A stretch of DNA of 64,000 nucleotides from Rhodococcus opacus (GTDB lineage: Bacteria > Actinomycetota > Actinomycetes > Mycobacteriales > Mycobacteriaceae). The stretch lies in the NCBI RefSeq assembly GCF_012396235.1, contig NZ_JAAXPA010000025.1:1-64000 (forward strand), given 5' to 3'. Made by a program: the position numbers and the translations under genes. Each line of letters opens with the position of its first letter. Within the stretch, counting starts at the first letter, position 1. Below are positions 24,576 to 32,637 of the stretch, piece by piece. A model generated the notes under the pieces. It did not search any database, was not told the DNA's origin, and saw nothing but the letters and a program-made list of their open reading frames with translations.

Positions 24576-25829
24576 GTGCGCGTACTCGTTATCGGCTCCG
24601 GAGCCCGTGAACATGCCCTCCTTCTCGCTCTTGCTCGCGATCCAGGGGTCAGTGCCCTGATGTGCGCGCCCGGCAACGCCGGAATCGGCAAGATCGCCGA
24701 GCAGCATCCCGTCGATATCGCGTCCGGGGAGGCGGTGGCGGCCCTCGCGAAGAAGCTCGACGCCGACCTCGTCGTGGTCGGCCCCGAGGTCCCGCTGGTG
24801 CTGGGTGTCGCGGACGCCGTCCGCGCGGCGGGCATCGCCTGCTTCGGACCGTCGGCCGACGCCGCGCGCATCGAGGGTTCCAAGGCGTTCGCCAAGGACG
24901 TCATGGCCGCCGCCGGTGTGAAGACCGCGCACAGCGAGATCGTCGACTCGCCCGCCAAGCTGGACGAGGCGCTCGACCGCTTCGGGCCCAACTGGGTGGT
25001 CAAGGACGACGGCCTCGCGGCAGGCAAGGGCGTCGTGGTCACCACGGATCGGGACGCGGCCCGCGATCACGCTGCCGAACTGCTCGAGAACGGTCACCCC
25101 GTTCTCCTCGAGTCCTTCCTCGACGGTCCCGAGGTGTCGCTGTTCTGCGTCGTCGACGGCGAGACCGTCGTGCCGCTGCTGCCGGCCCAGGACCACAAGC
25201 GCGTCGGCGACGGCGACACCGGACCCAACACCGGCGGCATGGGCGCGTACACGCCGCTGCCGTGGCTGCCCGAGCAGACCGTGACCCAGATCGTCGACGA
25301 CGTCGTGAAGCCGGTCGCGGCCGAGCTCGTCGCCCGGGGCAGCGCGTTCAGCGGCCTGCTGTACGCCGGGCTGGCGATCGGCAAGGACGGCCCCGCCGTG
25401 GTCGAGTTCAACTGCCGCTTCGGCGACCCCGAGACGCAGGCGGTCCTCGCCCTGCTGAAGAGCCCGCTCGGCGAACTGCTGAACGCGGCCGCCACCGGAA
25501 CGCTCGATCAGGTCGCGCCGCTCGAATGGCAGGACGGCTCGGCGGTGACCGTCGTGGTCGCGGCCGAGCACTACCCGGCCACCCCGCGCACCGGCGACGT
25601 GATCACCGGCGCCGACGGTGACGGCGTCCTGCACGCAGGCACCAAGCTCGTCGATGATCAGGTGGTCTCCGCCGGCGGGCGCGTGCTCAGCGTGGTCGGA
25701 GTCGGAGCCGACCTCGACGCTGCGCGCGCGGATGCGTACTCCAAGATCTCCGCGATCAAGCTGCCGGGAAGCCACTTCCGCAAGGACATCGGACTGGCCG
25801 CTGTCGAGGGACGCATCGCCCTTCCCTGA
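24576..25829 (+). CDS. purD: Phosphoribosylamine--glycine ligase
   Basis: 417-aa GAR synthetase, second step of de novo purine synthesis, ATP-grasp fold. The N-terminus VRVLVIGSGAREHALLLALA, the ATP-grasp lid region WVVKDDGLAAGKGVVVT, the signature GDGDTGPNTGGMGAYTP and the metal-binding FNCRFGDPETQ are diagnostic. The start is GTG 24576, as the conserved N-terminus begins there; longer frames carry non-conserved residues. Single gene followed by a strong terminator. purB and purC are elsewhere in the window. Confidence 0.97.
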   Translation: MRVLVIGSGAREHALLLALARDPGVSALMCAPGNAGIGKIAEQHPVDIASGEAVAALAKKLDADLVVVGPEVPLVLGVADAVRAAGIACFGPSADAARIEGSKAFAKDVMAAAGVKTAHSEIVDSPAKLDEALDRFGPNWVVKDDGLAAGKGVVVTTDRDAARDHAAELLENGHPVLLESFLDGPEVSLFCVVDGETVVPLLPAQDHKRVGDGDTGPNTGGMGAYTPLPWLPEQTVTQIVDDVVKPVAAELVARGSAFSGLLYAGLAIGKDGPAVVEFNCRFGDPETQAVLALLKSPLGELLNAAATGTLDQVAPLEWQDGSAVTVVVAAEHYPATPRTGDVITGADGDGVLHAGTKLVDDQVVSAGGRVLSVVGVGADLDAARADAYSKISAIKLPGSHFRKDIGLAAVEGRIALP

Positions 25830-25869
25830 GGTCGAAGCGCTCCAGCGGCGCAAACGACCGACAGGCGGC

Positions 25870-25903
25870 CACCCCCGGAACATCCGGGGGTGCACGCCTT
25901 TTT
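25870..25903 (+). terminator. Rho-independent terminator after purD
   Basis: A ten-base-pair perfect stem (CACCCCCGGA) with a three-base loop is followed by CACGCC and five T residues. It also lies just downstream of the convergent bdhA stop. Confidence 0.85.
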
Positions 25904-25910
25904 CGTCACG

Positions 25911-26663
25911 TCACCGGGCGGTCCATCCTCCGTCCATCGTGTAGGAGGCGCCGGTGACCATGCCTGCGTCGGCGGACGCGAGCCACGCGACGAGGGACGC
26001 CACCTCCGACGGTTCCACCAGTCGCTTGATCGCGCTCTCGGTGAGCATCACCTTCTCGATCACGTCGGCCTCGCTGATGCCGTGCACCTGTGCCTGATCC
26101 GCGATCTGCTTCTGCACCAACGGTGTCAGCACGTAGCCGGGATTGACGCAGTTGCTGGTCACGCCGTGCGGGCCGCCCTCGAGCGCCGTCACCTTCGACA
26201 GTCCCTCGAGTCCGTGCTTGGCGGTGACGTACGCGGACTTGAACGCTGATGCGCGGAGCCCGTGCACGGACGAGACGTTGACGATGCGCCCGAATCCCGT
26301 GGAGTACATGTGCGGCAAGGCGGCACGGATCAGCAGGAACGGTGCCTCGACCATCAGCGTCTGGATGCGCCGGAAGTCCTCGGGGCGGAATTCCTCGATG
26401 GGGCTGATGGTCTGGATACCGGCGTTGTTGACGAGGATGTCGGTCTCCAGCCGCAGCTCGGTGAGCGGATCGGTGTCGAGGAGGTCGACGTGCCACGCGG
26501 TTCCGTCGATTTCGTCGGCGAGGCTCTTGGCGGCCACGTCGTCGAGGTCGGCGACCGTGACGTGGGCTCCGCGTGCGGCGAGCGTCCGGGCGCAGGCCGC
26601 GCCGATCCCGCTGGCGCCGCCGGTGACGAGCGCGGTGCGTCCGGTCAGGTTCTGCTCGGTCAT
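25911..26663 (-). CDS. bdhA: 3-hydroxybutyrate dehydrogenase
   Basis: 250-aa SDR with TGGASGIGAACA, an NAD-selecting aspartate (VADLDD), NNAG, serine in NVSSVHG and YVTAK. The block VHGLRASAFKSAYVTAKHGL and the segment NPGYVLTPLVQKQIADQA match D-3-hydroxybutyrate dehydrogenases closely. It would interconvert 3-hydroxybutyrate and acetoacetate in ketone-body or PHB breakdown. ATG 26663 overlaps the transporter stop (ATGA), so uptake and oxidation are co-expressed. Confidence 0.9.
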   Translation of the reverse strand: MTEQNLTGRTALVTGGASGIGAACARTLAARGAHVTVADLDDVAAKSLADEIDGTAWHVDLLDTDPLTELRLETDILVNNAGIQTISPIEEFRPEDFRRIQTLMVEAPFLLIRAALPHMYSTGFGRIVNVSSVHGLRASAFKSAYVTAKHGLEGLSKVTALEGGPHGVTSNCVNPGYVLTPLVQKQIADQAQVHGISEADVIEKVMLTESAIKRLVEPSEVASLVAWLASADAGMVTGASYTMDGGWTAR

Positions 26664-28048
26664 GCGGGGACCCCGTCCTTCGCGCCGGCAGCCTTCTCGT
26701 CGGCCAGGATCTGGGCGTCCGCCGCGTCGATCGATTCGAGCGAGATGCCCTTGGTCTCCCGGGCGACGATGACGGCGACGACGGTGATCAGGCACGCGAT
26801 CGCCAGGTAGATCGCGATCGGAACGGACGAGTCGTACTTGCTGAGCAGGCTGGCCGCGATGATCGGCGCCAGCGAACCGGCCACGATCGACGTCACCTGG
26901 TAGCCGAGGGAGACACCCGAGTACCGCATGCGGGTCGGGAACATTTCGGCCATGATCGCCGGCTGGCCGGCGTACATGAAGGCGTGGAACACCAGGCCGA
27001 TGATGATCGCTCCGAGGATGACGGCGTTGTGCCCGCTGTTCATCATCGGGAAGGCGAAGAAGCCCCACGTGCCCGCGGTCAGGGCGCCGATCATGTAGAC
27101 GGGGCGCCGGCCGATGGTGTCGGAGAGCCGCCCGACGAGCGGGATCACCGCGAAGTGCACGGCATGCGCGATCAGCATCCACCAGAGGATCTGCGCGGTG
27201 TCGGTGTGGACGACCACCTTGAGGTAGGTGATCGAGAACGTGACCACCAGGTAGTACATGACGTTCTCACCGAAACGCAGGCCCATCGCCGTCAGCACGC
27301 CGCGGGGGTAGCGCTTGAGGACCTCGAAGACGCTGAAGGACGTCTCCTTGATGTGCTCCGCTTCCTTCTGCGCCTGGATGAAGATCGGGGCGTCCGTGAC
27401 CTTCGTGCGGATGTAGTAGCCGACGAGGACGATCACGGCCGACAGCCAGAACGCCACGCGCCAGCCCCAGCTGAGGAACGCCGCATCGGACAGAGTCGTC
27501 GTCAGGATCAGCAGGACGACGGTCGCGACGAGGTTGCCCGCAGGAACGCCGGCCTGCGGCCACGACGACCAGAAGCCGCGGGACTTGTTCGGGCTGTGCT
27601 CGGCCACCAGCAGCACCGCGCCACCCCACTCGCCGCCGACGGCGAATCCCTGGATGAAGCGGAGGGTGACGAGCAGGGCCGGGGCCCAGTACCCGATCTG
27701 GCCGTACGTGGGCAGGCAGCCCATCAGGAACGTGGCCGCGCCGACGAGGAGGAGGCTGAACTGGAGCAGTTGCTTGCGCCCGAACTTGTCGCCGAAGTGA
27801 CCGAAGACGATGCCGCCGAGAGGCCGGGCGACGAAGCCGACGGCGTAGGTGACGAACGCCGCGATGATCGCGTCGAGTTCGTTGCCGCCGGCCGCGAAGA
27901 AGACCTTACTGAACACGAGCGTCGCCGCGGTCCCGTAGAGGAAGAACTCGTACCATTCGACGACGGTGCCGGCCATGGATGCGCCGACCACCTTCTTCAG
28001 CCCGGACGGCGGGGCTTCTTTCGCGTGCGCTGTTTCGTCGACGCTCAT
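26660..28048 (-). CDS. MFS transporter, metabolite:H+ symporter (MHS) type
   Basis: 462 aa, twelve predicted membrane segments. Typical MHS features are the start GTVVEWYEFFLYGTAA, the loop GHFGDKFGRKQLL and RFIQGFAVGGEWGGA. The family imports small carboxylates such as shikimate, proline/betaine, alpha-ketoglutarate or citrate. Coupling to bdhA suggests 3-hydroxybutyrate or acetoacetate as substrate (inference). ATG 28048 has GGAGCG upstream; the open frame beyond it runs into the regulatory region. Divergent from the LysR gene. Confidence 0.88.
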   Translation of the reverse strand: MSVDETAHAKEAPPSGLKKVVGASMAGTVVEWYEFFLYGTAATLVFSKVFFAAGGNELDAIIAAFVTYAVGFVARPLGGIVFGHFGDKFGRKQLLQFSLLLVGAATFLMGCLPTYGQIGYWAPALLVTLRFIQGFAVGGEWGGAVLLVAEHSPNKSRGFWSSWPQAGVPAGNLVATVVLLILTTTLSDAAFLSWGWRVAFWLSAVIVLVGYYIRTKVTDAPIFIQAQKEAEHIKETSFSVFEVLKRYPRGVLTAMGLRFGENVMYYLVVTFSITYLKVVVHTDTAQILWWMLIAHAVHFAVIPLVGRLSDTIGRRPVYMIGALTAGTWGFFAFPMMNSGHNAVILGAIIIGLVFHAFMYAGQPAIMAEMFPTRMRYSGVSLGYQVTSIVAGSLAPIIAASLLSKYDSSVPIAIYLAIACLITVVAVIVARETKGISLESIDAADAQILADEKAAGAKDGVPA

Positions 28049-28120
28049 CTGTCGCTCCTCGTTACACTCCGTACCCCGCTGTGACTGGGGACACAGTTCG
28101 TTGGTCCTGCCGAGTATTGA

Positions 28121-28176
28121 TGCATATTTGTGCGCACACAATGACGCAACCTGCAGTCGGCATGTGCAAATATGCA
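28121..28176. promoter_or_regulatory. Probable LysR-type operator, inverted repeat TGCATATTTG / CAAATATGCA
   Basis: Ten-base perfect arms at 28121-28130 and 28167-28176 are separated by 36 bases, about four and a half helix turns centre to centre. The pair sits between the divergent transporter and LysR genes. LysR-type proteins often bind two such half regions as a tetramer; assignment is by position and symmetry. Confidence 0.6.
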
Positions 28177-28197
28177 GAAGTGACCTCCGGAACAGCC

Positions 28198-29088
28198 ATG
28201 CCCAGCGCCGACGACCTGCTCGTACTGCTGGCAGTGGGGCGGACCGGCCGCTTCAACACCGCCGCCGACGACCTGGGCGTCAACCACACGACCATCTCGC
28301 GGCGGATCGCGAGTCTGGAGAAAAGCCTCGGCGGCCGGGTCCTCGTGAAGGCCGCGGGCGGGTGGGAACTCACCGACCTCGGGCGGCAGGCGCTGACCGC
28401 GGCCGAACGCGTGGAGGCCGCCGTCCACGGACTCGTCGCCGAACCCGGCCGCGCCGACCACCTGAAGGGCGTGGTCCGGGTATCGGCGACCGACGGGTTC
28501 AGCGCGTACATCGCGGCACCCGCCGGCGCGCTGATCCGCAGCAGGCACCCTGAGGTGTCCGTGGAGATCGTCGCGATCACCCGCCGGGCCTCACAGCATC
28601 GCTCGGGGCTCGACATCGAGATCGTCGTGGGCAAGCCGCAGGTGCACCGGGCGGAGGCGCTGTGGCTGGCCGACTACACCCTCGGCCTGTACGGCGCGAA
28701 GTCGTATCTGTCCACACACGGCACCCCGAGGCAGGTGGGTGATCTGGCGGATCATTCACTCGTCTACTTCATCGACTCGATGCTGCAGGTCGACGAACTC
28801 GACCTCGCACGCCGCCTCACCGTCTCGATGCGCGAATCGGTGACGTCCACCAACGTGTTCGTGCACGTCGAGGCCACCCGGGCGTCGGCAGGTATCGGGT
28901 TGCTTCCGTGCTTCATGGCCGACCGCCACGACGACCTCGTGCGGGTCCTGCCCGGACAGGTCGAGGCCACGCTGGCGTACTGGCTCGTGGCAAGACCCGA
29001 GTCGTTGCGCCGACCGGAGGTCGCGGCGGTGGTGGGCGCGATCAGGGAGACGGTGGAGTCGCAGCGGGACGCGTTGGCGGGGCAGTGA
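28198..29088 (+). CDS. LysR family transcriptional regulator
   Basis: 296 aa. The N-terminal winged helix-turn-helix (DDLLVLLAVGRTGRFNTAAD, then LGVNHTTISRRIASLEKSLG) is followed by a periplasmic-binding-like sensor domain. ATG 28198 is taken because the conserved family N-terminus starts there; ATGs at 28141 and 28162 are in frame but would place coding sequence over the operator arm. Likely controls the divergent transporter/bdhA operon. Confidence 0.86.
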   Translation: MPSADDLLVLLAVGRTGRFNTAADDLGVNHTTISRRIASLEKSLGGRVLVKAAGGWELTDLGRQALTAAERVEAAVHGLVAEPGRADHLKGVVRVSATDGFSAYIAAPAGALIRSRHPEVSVEIVAITRRASQHRSGLDIEIVVGKPQVHRAEALWLADYTLGLYGAKSYLSTHGTPRQVGDLADHSLVYFIDSMLQVDELDLARRLTVSMRESVTSTNVFVHVEATRASAGIGLLPCFMADRHDDLVRVLPGQVEATLAYWLVARPESLRRPEVAAVVGAIRETVESQRDALAGQ

Positions 29089-29111
29089 GCGCGTCACGCT
29101 AGCGTCAAGGG

Positions 29112-30278
29112 GTGCGTCCAGAATCCCAGCGGTCCAACATCCAGACCTTCCACGTGATGGACGTGTGGAAGGCCGCCACCGAACGTCAGCGCACCCACGG
29201 TGACGTGCTGACGCTCGCAGCGGGGCAGCCGTCCACTCCCGCTCCGCAGCCGGTTCTCCGCGCGACGCGGGAAGTGCTCGACGGACACCTGCTCGGCTAC
29301 ACGGAGACGTTCGGGATCCTGCCACTGCGGGAGGCGATCGCCGGCTACCACTCCGCCAAATCCGGTATCGACGTCGACGCCGAGGACGTCGTCGTGACCA
29401 CCGGATCCTCCGGCGCGTTCACGCTGCTGTTCCTCGCCGCCTTCGACGTCGGCGACACCGTCGTGGTGGCCCGCCCCGGCTACCCGGCCTACCGGAACAC
29501 GCTCGCCGCGCTCGGCTGCAACGTCATCGAGATCGACTGCGGAGCAGACACCCGGTTCCAGCCGACGGTCGCGATGCTCGACGCCCTGCCCGAGCCGCCG
29601 GCCGGACTGATCGTCGCCAGCCCCGCCAACCCCACCGGCACCGTCATCGACCCCGGCGAACTGGCCGCCCTCGCCCGCTGGTGCGACGACCACGGGACGC
29701 TGCTGATCTCCGACGAGATCTACCACGGCATCGGATACGGCGAGCAGGCGATGACGAGCTCGTGGGAGACGTCGCGTGAATCCGTCGTCGTCGGATCGGT
29801 GTCCAAGTACTTCTCGATGACGGGCTGGCGGCTGGGCTGGATGCTGGTCCCCGAGGGGCTGCGCCGGCCGCTGCAGCGCCTGGCCTCGAACATGACGGTG
29901 TGCCCGCCGGCCATCTCCCAGTACGCGGCGATCGCCGCGTTCACCGAGGAATCGAGGGCCGAGCTCGACGGCCACGTCCAGCGCTACGCCGTCAACCGGG
30001 AGCTGCTGCTCACCGGGCTTCCGGAACTGGGCATCACCGACCTGGCGCCCGCCGACGGCGCGTTCTACGTGTACGCCGACATCGGGCACCTGCTCGGCGG
30101 ATCCCACGGCGGCACGTCGACGGAATGGTGCTCGCGACTGCTGCAGGACACCGGTCTGGCGCTGGCCCCGGGCATCGATTTCGACACCGTCCACGGCGAC
30201 CGGACGGTCCGGCTGTCGTTCGCCGGATCCACCGCCGAGGTCCGGGAATCGCTGGTGCGACTGGGTCGCTGGCTGTAG
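29112..30278 (+). CDS. Class I/II PLP-dependent aminotransferase
   Basis: 388-aa fold-type I aminotransferase. The PLP lysine is in SVSKYFSMTGWRLGW; SPANPTGT binds the cofactor phosphate region and the carboxylate-binding arginine is in VRLSFAGS near the C-terminus. It is of the aspartate/aromatic aminotransferase group, exact amino acid unknown. GTG 29112 has AAGGGG immediately before it; it is 23 bases after the LysR stop and could share its transcript. Two hairpins follow. Confidence 0.88.
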   Translation: MRPESQRSNIQTFHVMDVWKAATERQRTHGDVLTLAAGQPSTPAPQPVLRATREVLDGHLLGYTETFGILPLREAIAGYHSAKSGIDVDAEDVVVTTGSSGAFTLLFLAAFDVGDTVVVARPGYPAYRNTLAALGCNVIEIDCGADTRFQPTVAMLDALPEPPAGLIVASPANPTGTVIDPGELAALARWCDDHGTLLISDEIYHGIGYGEQAMTSSWETSRESVVVGSVSKYFSMTGWRLGWMLVPEGLRRPLQRLASNMTVCPPAISQYAAIAAFTEESRAELDGHVQRYAVNRELLLTGLPELGITDLAPADGAFYVYADIGHLLGGSHGGTSTEWCSRLLQDTGLALAPGIDFDTVHGDRTVRLSFAGSTAEVRESLVRLGRWL

Positions 30279-30297
30279 GCGGAGTTTCCCGACGACA

Positions 30298-30342
30298 GCT
30301 CTTGCGGCACCGCCGCAGTTGGCTCTTGCGGCGCCGCCGCAG
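30298..30342. repeat. Two tandem hairpin units after the aminotransferase gene
   Basis: A 21-base unit, GCTCTTGCGGCRCCGCCGCAG, occurs twice with a 24-base period. Each unit contains the stem TGCGGC / GCCGCA with a three-base loop (30303-30317 and 30327-30341). No T-run follows; a terminator role is possible but weak. Confidence 0.5.
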
Positions 30343-30402
30343 CAGTTGTTCGATGGACTTGGGCGCACTGCGTGTTCGGTGTGCCAGGCAAGGAGAACGG
30401 CG

Positions 30403-30690
30403 ATGCTGTACATCGCGTTGTTCGCATTCGTGTTGTGGGTCCTCTGCTTCGCCGACGCCATCACCACCGCCGACGACCAGTTCCGGAACCTCTCGAAGGA
30501 GGGCTGGCTGGTGATCGTGCTGCTGCTTCCGCTCGTCGGCTCGGTGTTGTGGCTCGTCGTCGGACGGCCGCCGAAGGACCCGGGCGATCGGCTGCCCGCC
30601 GACCCGGAGGAAGCCGAGTTCGTGCGGCGGTGCCGGGAACGGGCGGAGGAGCAGCGCCGGGAAGGTTTCCACGGGCACGACCAGGAGTAG
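30403..30690 (+). CDS. Small membrane protein, PLDc_N domain
   Basis: 95 aa. Two hydrophobic segments (residues 2-19 and about 31-50) flank a short polar loop, with LPLVGSVLWLVVGRP as the signature of the phospholipase D nuclease N-terminal domain. A charged cytoplasmic tail rich in E and R follows. AGGAG lies before ATG 30403. Function unknown; stand-alone copies are common in actinobacteria and may anchor partner proteins. Confidence 0.8.
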   Translation: MLYIALFAFVLWVLCFADAITTADDQFRNLSKEGWLVIVLLLPLVGSVLWLVVGRPPKDPGDRLPADPEEAEFVRRCRERAEEQRREGFHGHDQE

Positions 30691-30746
30691 AAGGCCTACA
30701 CTGTGGCTAGGATTACACTGTTACACACCGGCCCTGAGGCGACGAC

Positions 30747-31160
30747 ATGAGCGACATCAGTCATCCACAGCCACCCGTTCCCGGCGGAGTCCGCATCGGG
30801 ACCGTGGAACGGGAGCAAGCCGCGGCGGCACTCGCCGAACATTTCGCAGCCGGACGGCTCGAGACCGACGAGTTCGACGCGAGGGTGCGCCAGGCGTACC
30901 TCGCCAAGACCGCCGCCGACCTCACGCCGCTCTTCGCGGACCTCCCGGACGAACAGCGCTTCGCGCCCGAACCCGATCGCGTGCGCCGCGATCCGGGACG
31001 GGAGGCCGCGGCGCTGCGGACGCTGGTGTTCGTGGTGGCCGTGCTCGCCGCGATCTTGTGGGTCGCCCTGGTGCGCGTCCCTCCACTCGTCTTCCTGCCC
31101 ATAGTCTGGCTCGTGCTGGCCCGTCGGGGCTTCGGCAGGCGGTCGTGCCGAGCGTGGTGA
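30747..31160 (+). CDS. DUF1707 (SHOCT-like) membrane protein
   Basis: 137 aa. Residues 15-67 are a DUF1707 domain: RIGTVEREQAAAALAEHFAA, then GRLETDEFDARV and the closing LTPLFADLP. Two short hydrophobic segments follow from about residue 90 to 125. The domain is thought to mediate protein contacts at the membrane; no function is assigned. The upstream gap contains TACACTG twice, 17 bases apart (30697 and 30714). Confidence 0.83.
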   Translation: MSDISHPQPPVPGGVRIGTVEREQAAAALAEHFAAGRLETDEFDARVRQAYLAKTAADLTPLFADLPDEQRFAPEPDRVRRDPGREAAALRTLVFVVAVLAAILWVALVRVPPLVFLPIVWLVLARRGFGRRSCRAW

Positions 31161-31267
31161 CGCGCTGACTCGGACCGGCGAGAACTGCGGAAAACTACCG
31201 CGAGGTCGGTTGTCGCTCCCGTACTCTGACAGGCAGGTCCACGCCGTCGAGCGATCGAGGAGCCACG

Positions 31268-31864
31268 ATGACCACCAGAATTGTGCGATGTGCGAGCCTG
31301 ATCCCGGTTGTCGCGGCGTCCGCGCTGGTGCTGGGTGGATGCGGTTCCGACAGCAGTGACACCTCGTCGACATCTGCCAGTGCCACGGCGTCGGCCACGG
31401 CCACGACGGCGGCGCCGACAACCACGGGCACGGCGGTGGCGTCGGCGGTCACCAAGCAGCAGGCGGAGCAGATCGCTGTCGGGGCAGTCCCGGGCGGCAC
31501 CGTCTCGAACTCCGAGGAACAGCAACGGGATGGAAAGACGGTGTGGCATGTCCACATCCGCGACACACGGGGCTACGACTACGACGTCGACGTCGATGCG
31601 GCGACCGGCGCGGTGGTCCCCGAGAGCAGGGACGGGGAGACCACAGCTGCACCCGCACCCGCTCCTCCCGCCGGCGGAGCGGTGACCCAGCAGCAGGCTG
31701 AGCAGATCGCTGTCGCGACAGTCCCGGGCGGAACGGTCGCGAACGCCGAGGAGCAACAACGGGACGGTAAGACGGTGTGGCACATCCATATCCGCGACGC
31801 CAAGGGCTGGGATTACGACGTGAACGTCGACGCGTCGACAGGAGCCGTCGTTCCCGACAACTGA
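31268..31864 (+). CDS. Lipoprotein with two tandem PepSY domains
   Basis: 198 aa. Signal sequence with lipobox VLGGC, then an S/T/A-rich linker of about 35 residues. Two near-identical PepSY-like units follow (about residues 62-115 and 139-196), each with KQQAEQIA or QQQAEQIA, PGGTV, EEQQRDGKTVWHVHIRD or close variants and DVDAATGAVVP. The units are joined by an A/P-rich spacer. PepSY domains often inhibit proteases or act in the envelope. The high identity points to a recent internal duplication. Confidence 0.85.
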   Translation: MTTRIVRCASLIPVVAASALVLGGCGSDSSDTSSTSASATASATATTAAPTTTGTAVASAVTKQQAEQIAVGAVPGGTVSNSEEQQRDGKTVWHVHIRDTRGYDYDVDVDAATGAVVPESRDGETTAAPAPAPPAGGAVTQQQAEQIAVATVPGGTVANAEEQQRDGKTVWHIHIRDAKGWDYDVNVDASTGAVVPDN

Positions 31865-31956
31865 CCGCAGTGGGTAGAACGACCCATGTTCCGCCCGGGG
31901 CGAGATGGGTGAATTTTCCGATGCCTGGGCGGTGGCGTCGCTCTAGCGTCGATGGC

Positions 31957-32637
31957 ATGGTCACCACGTCAGTTCTCGTGTCGCGCCCCGACTTCCAGCG
32001 GTGGGCCGCCCGTGCGGGCGCAGCGGGACCGCTGGTGTTCACCGCGGGGTTCGTCGCCCAGGAGGCAGTCCTCCGGGACGACTACAGCCCGATCGCCGAC
32101 CCGATCAGCGCCCTCGAGGCGGACCCGAGCGGGTGGATCCAGCAGCTGAATTTCCTGGCCTTCGCCGCGCTACTGCTGATCTTCGCGGCCGGACTGCACC
32201 GCGGCATCGCGGCGACGCGCTTCGGCTGGGCGGGGCCGGCCCTGCTCGGCGTGGCAGCGGTGGGGCTGATCCTCGCCGCCGTGTTCCCGTTGCGTGAGGA
32301 TCCGGCCGGGGAGCCCTACGACCCTGGCCACCATGTGATCTCGGGGATCACGTTCTTCTCCTGTAGTGCCCTCGCCCTGGTGATGCTGTCGCGCCGGTTC
32401 GCCGCCGATCCGCGGTGGCGCGGCCTGGCGCGGTACGTCGGGGTCGTCGGGGTGGTCGGACTGGGGTGCTTCGTGATGCTGGGCCGGTTCGCGATGCCGG
32501 AGGATGCCCCACTGCACGATGTCGCCGGGCTTCTCCAGCGGTTCACCCTTCTCGCCGTGACGTTCCCCGCGCTGGTGACGATCGCCCTGCGGCTCCGTCG
32601 CCTCGCCGGCCGACCCCCGGTGCTCATCCGGTCGTGA
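31957..32637 (+). CDS. DUF998 membrane protein
   Basis: 226 aa with about six hydrophobic segments. Family landmarks are DYSPIADPISALEADPSGWIQ near residues 40-60 and PYDPGHHVISGITFF in the middle. Function unknown. ATG 31957 is chosen as the first start before the conserved region; an earlier in-frame ATG at 31921 is possible. The 3' end overlaps the convergent hydrolase remnant by 14 bases. Confidence 0.78.
   Translation: MVTTSVLVSRPDFQRWAARAGAAGPLVFTAGFVAQEAVLRDDYSPIADPISALEADPSGWIQQLNFLAFAALLLIFAAGLHRGIAATRFGWAGPALLGVAAVGLILAAVFPLREDPAGEPYDPGHHVISGITFFSCSALALVMLSRRFAADPRWRGLARYVGVVGVVGLGCFVMLGRFAMPEDAPLHDVAGLLQRFTLLAVTFPALVTIALRLRRLAGRPPVLIRS

Noticed and set aside
26984..28084. 366-aa rightward frame over the MHS transporter
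   Set aside because: Charged, repetitive translation opposite a membrane protein; antisense artefact.
30298..30342. Start of a CRISPR or larger repeat array
   Set aside because: Only two units, with a 24-base period and three-base spacers; they are tandem hairpins.
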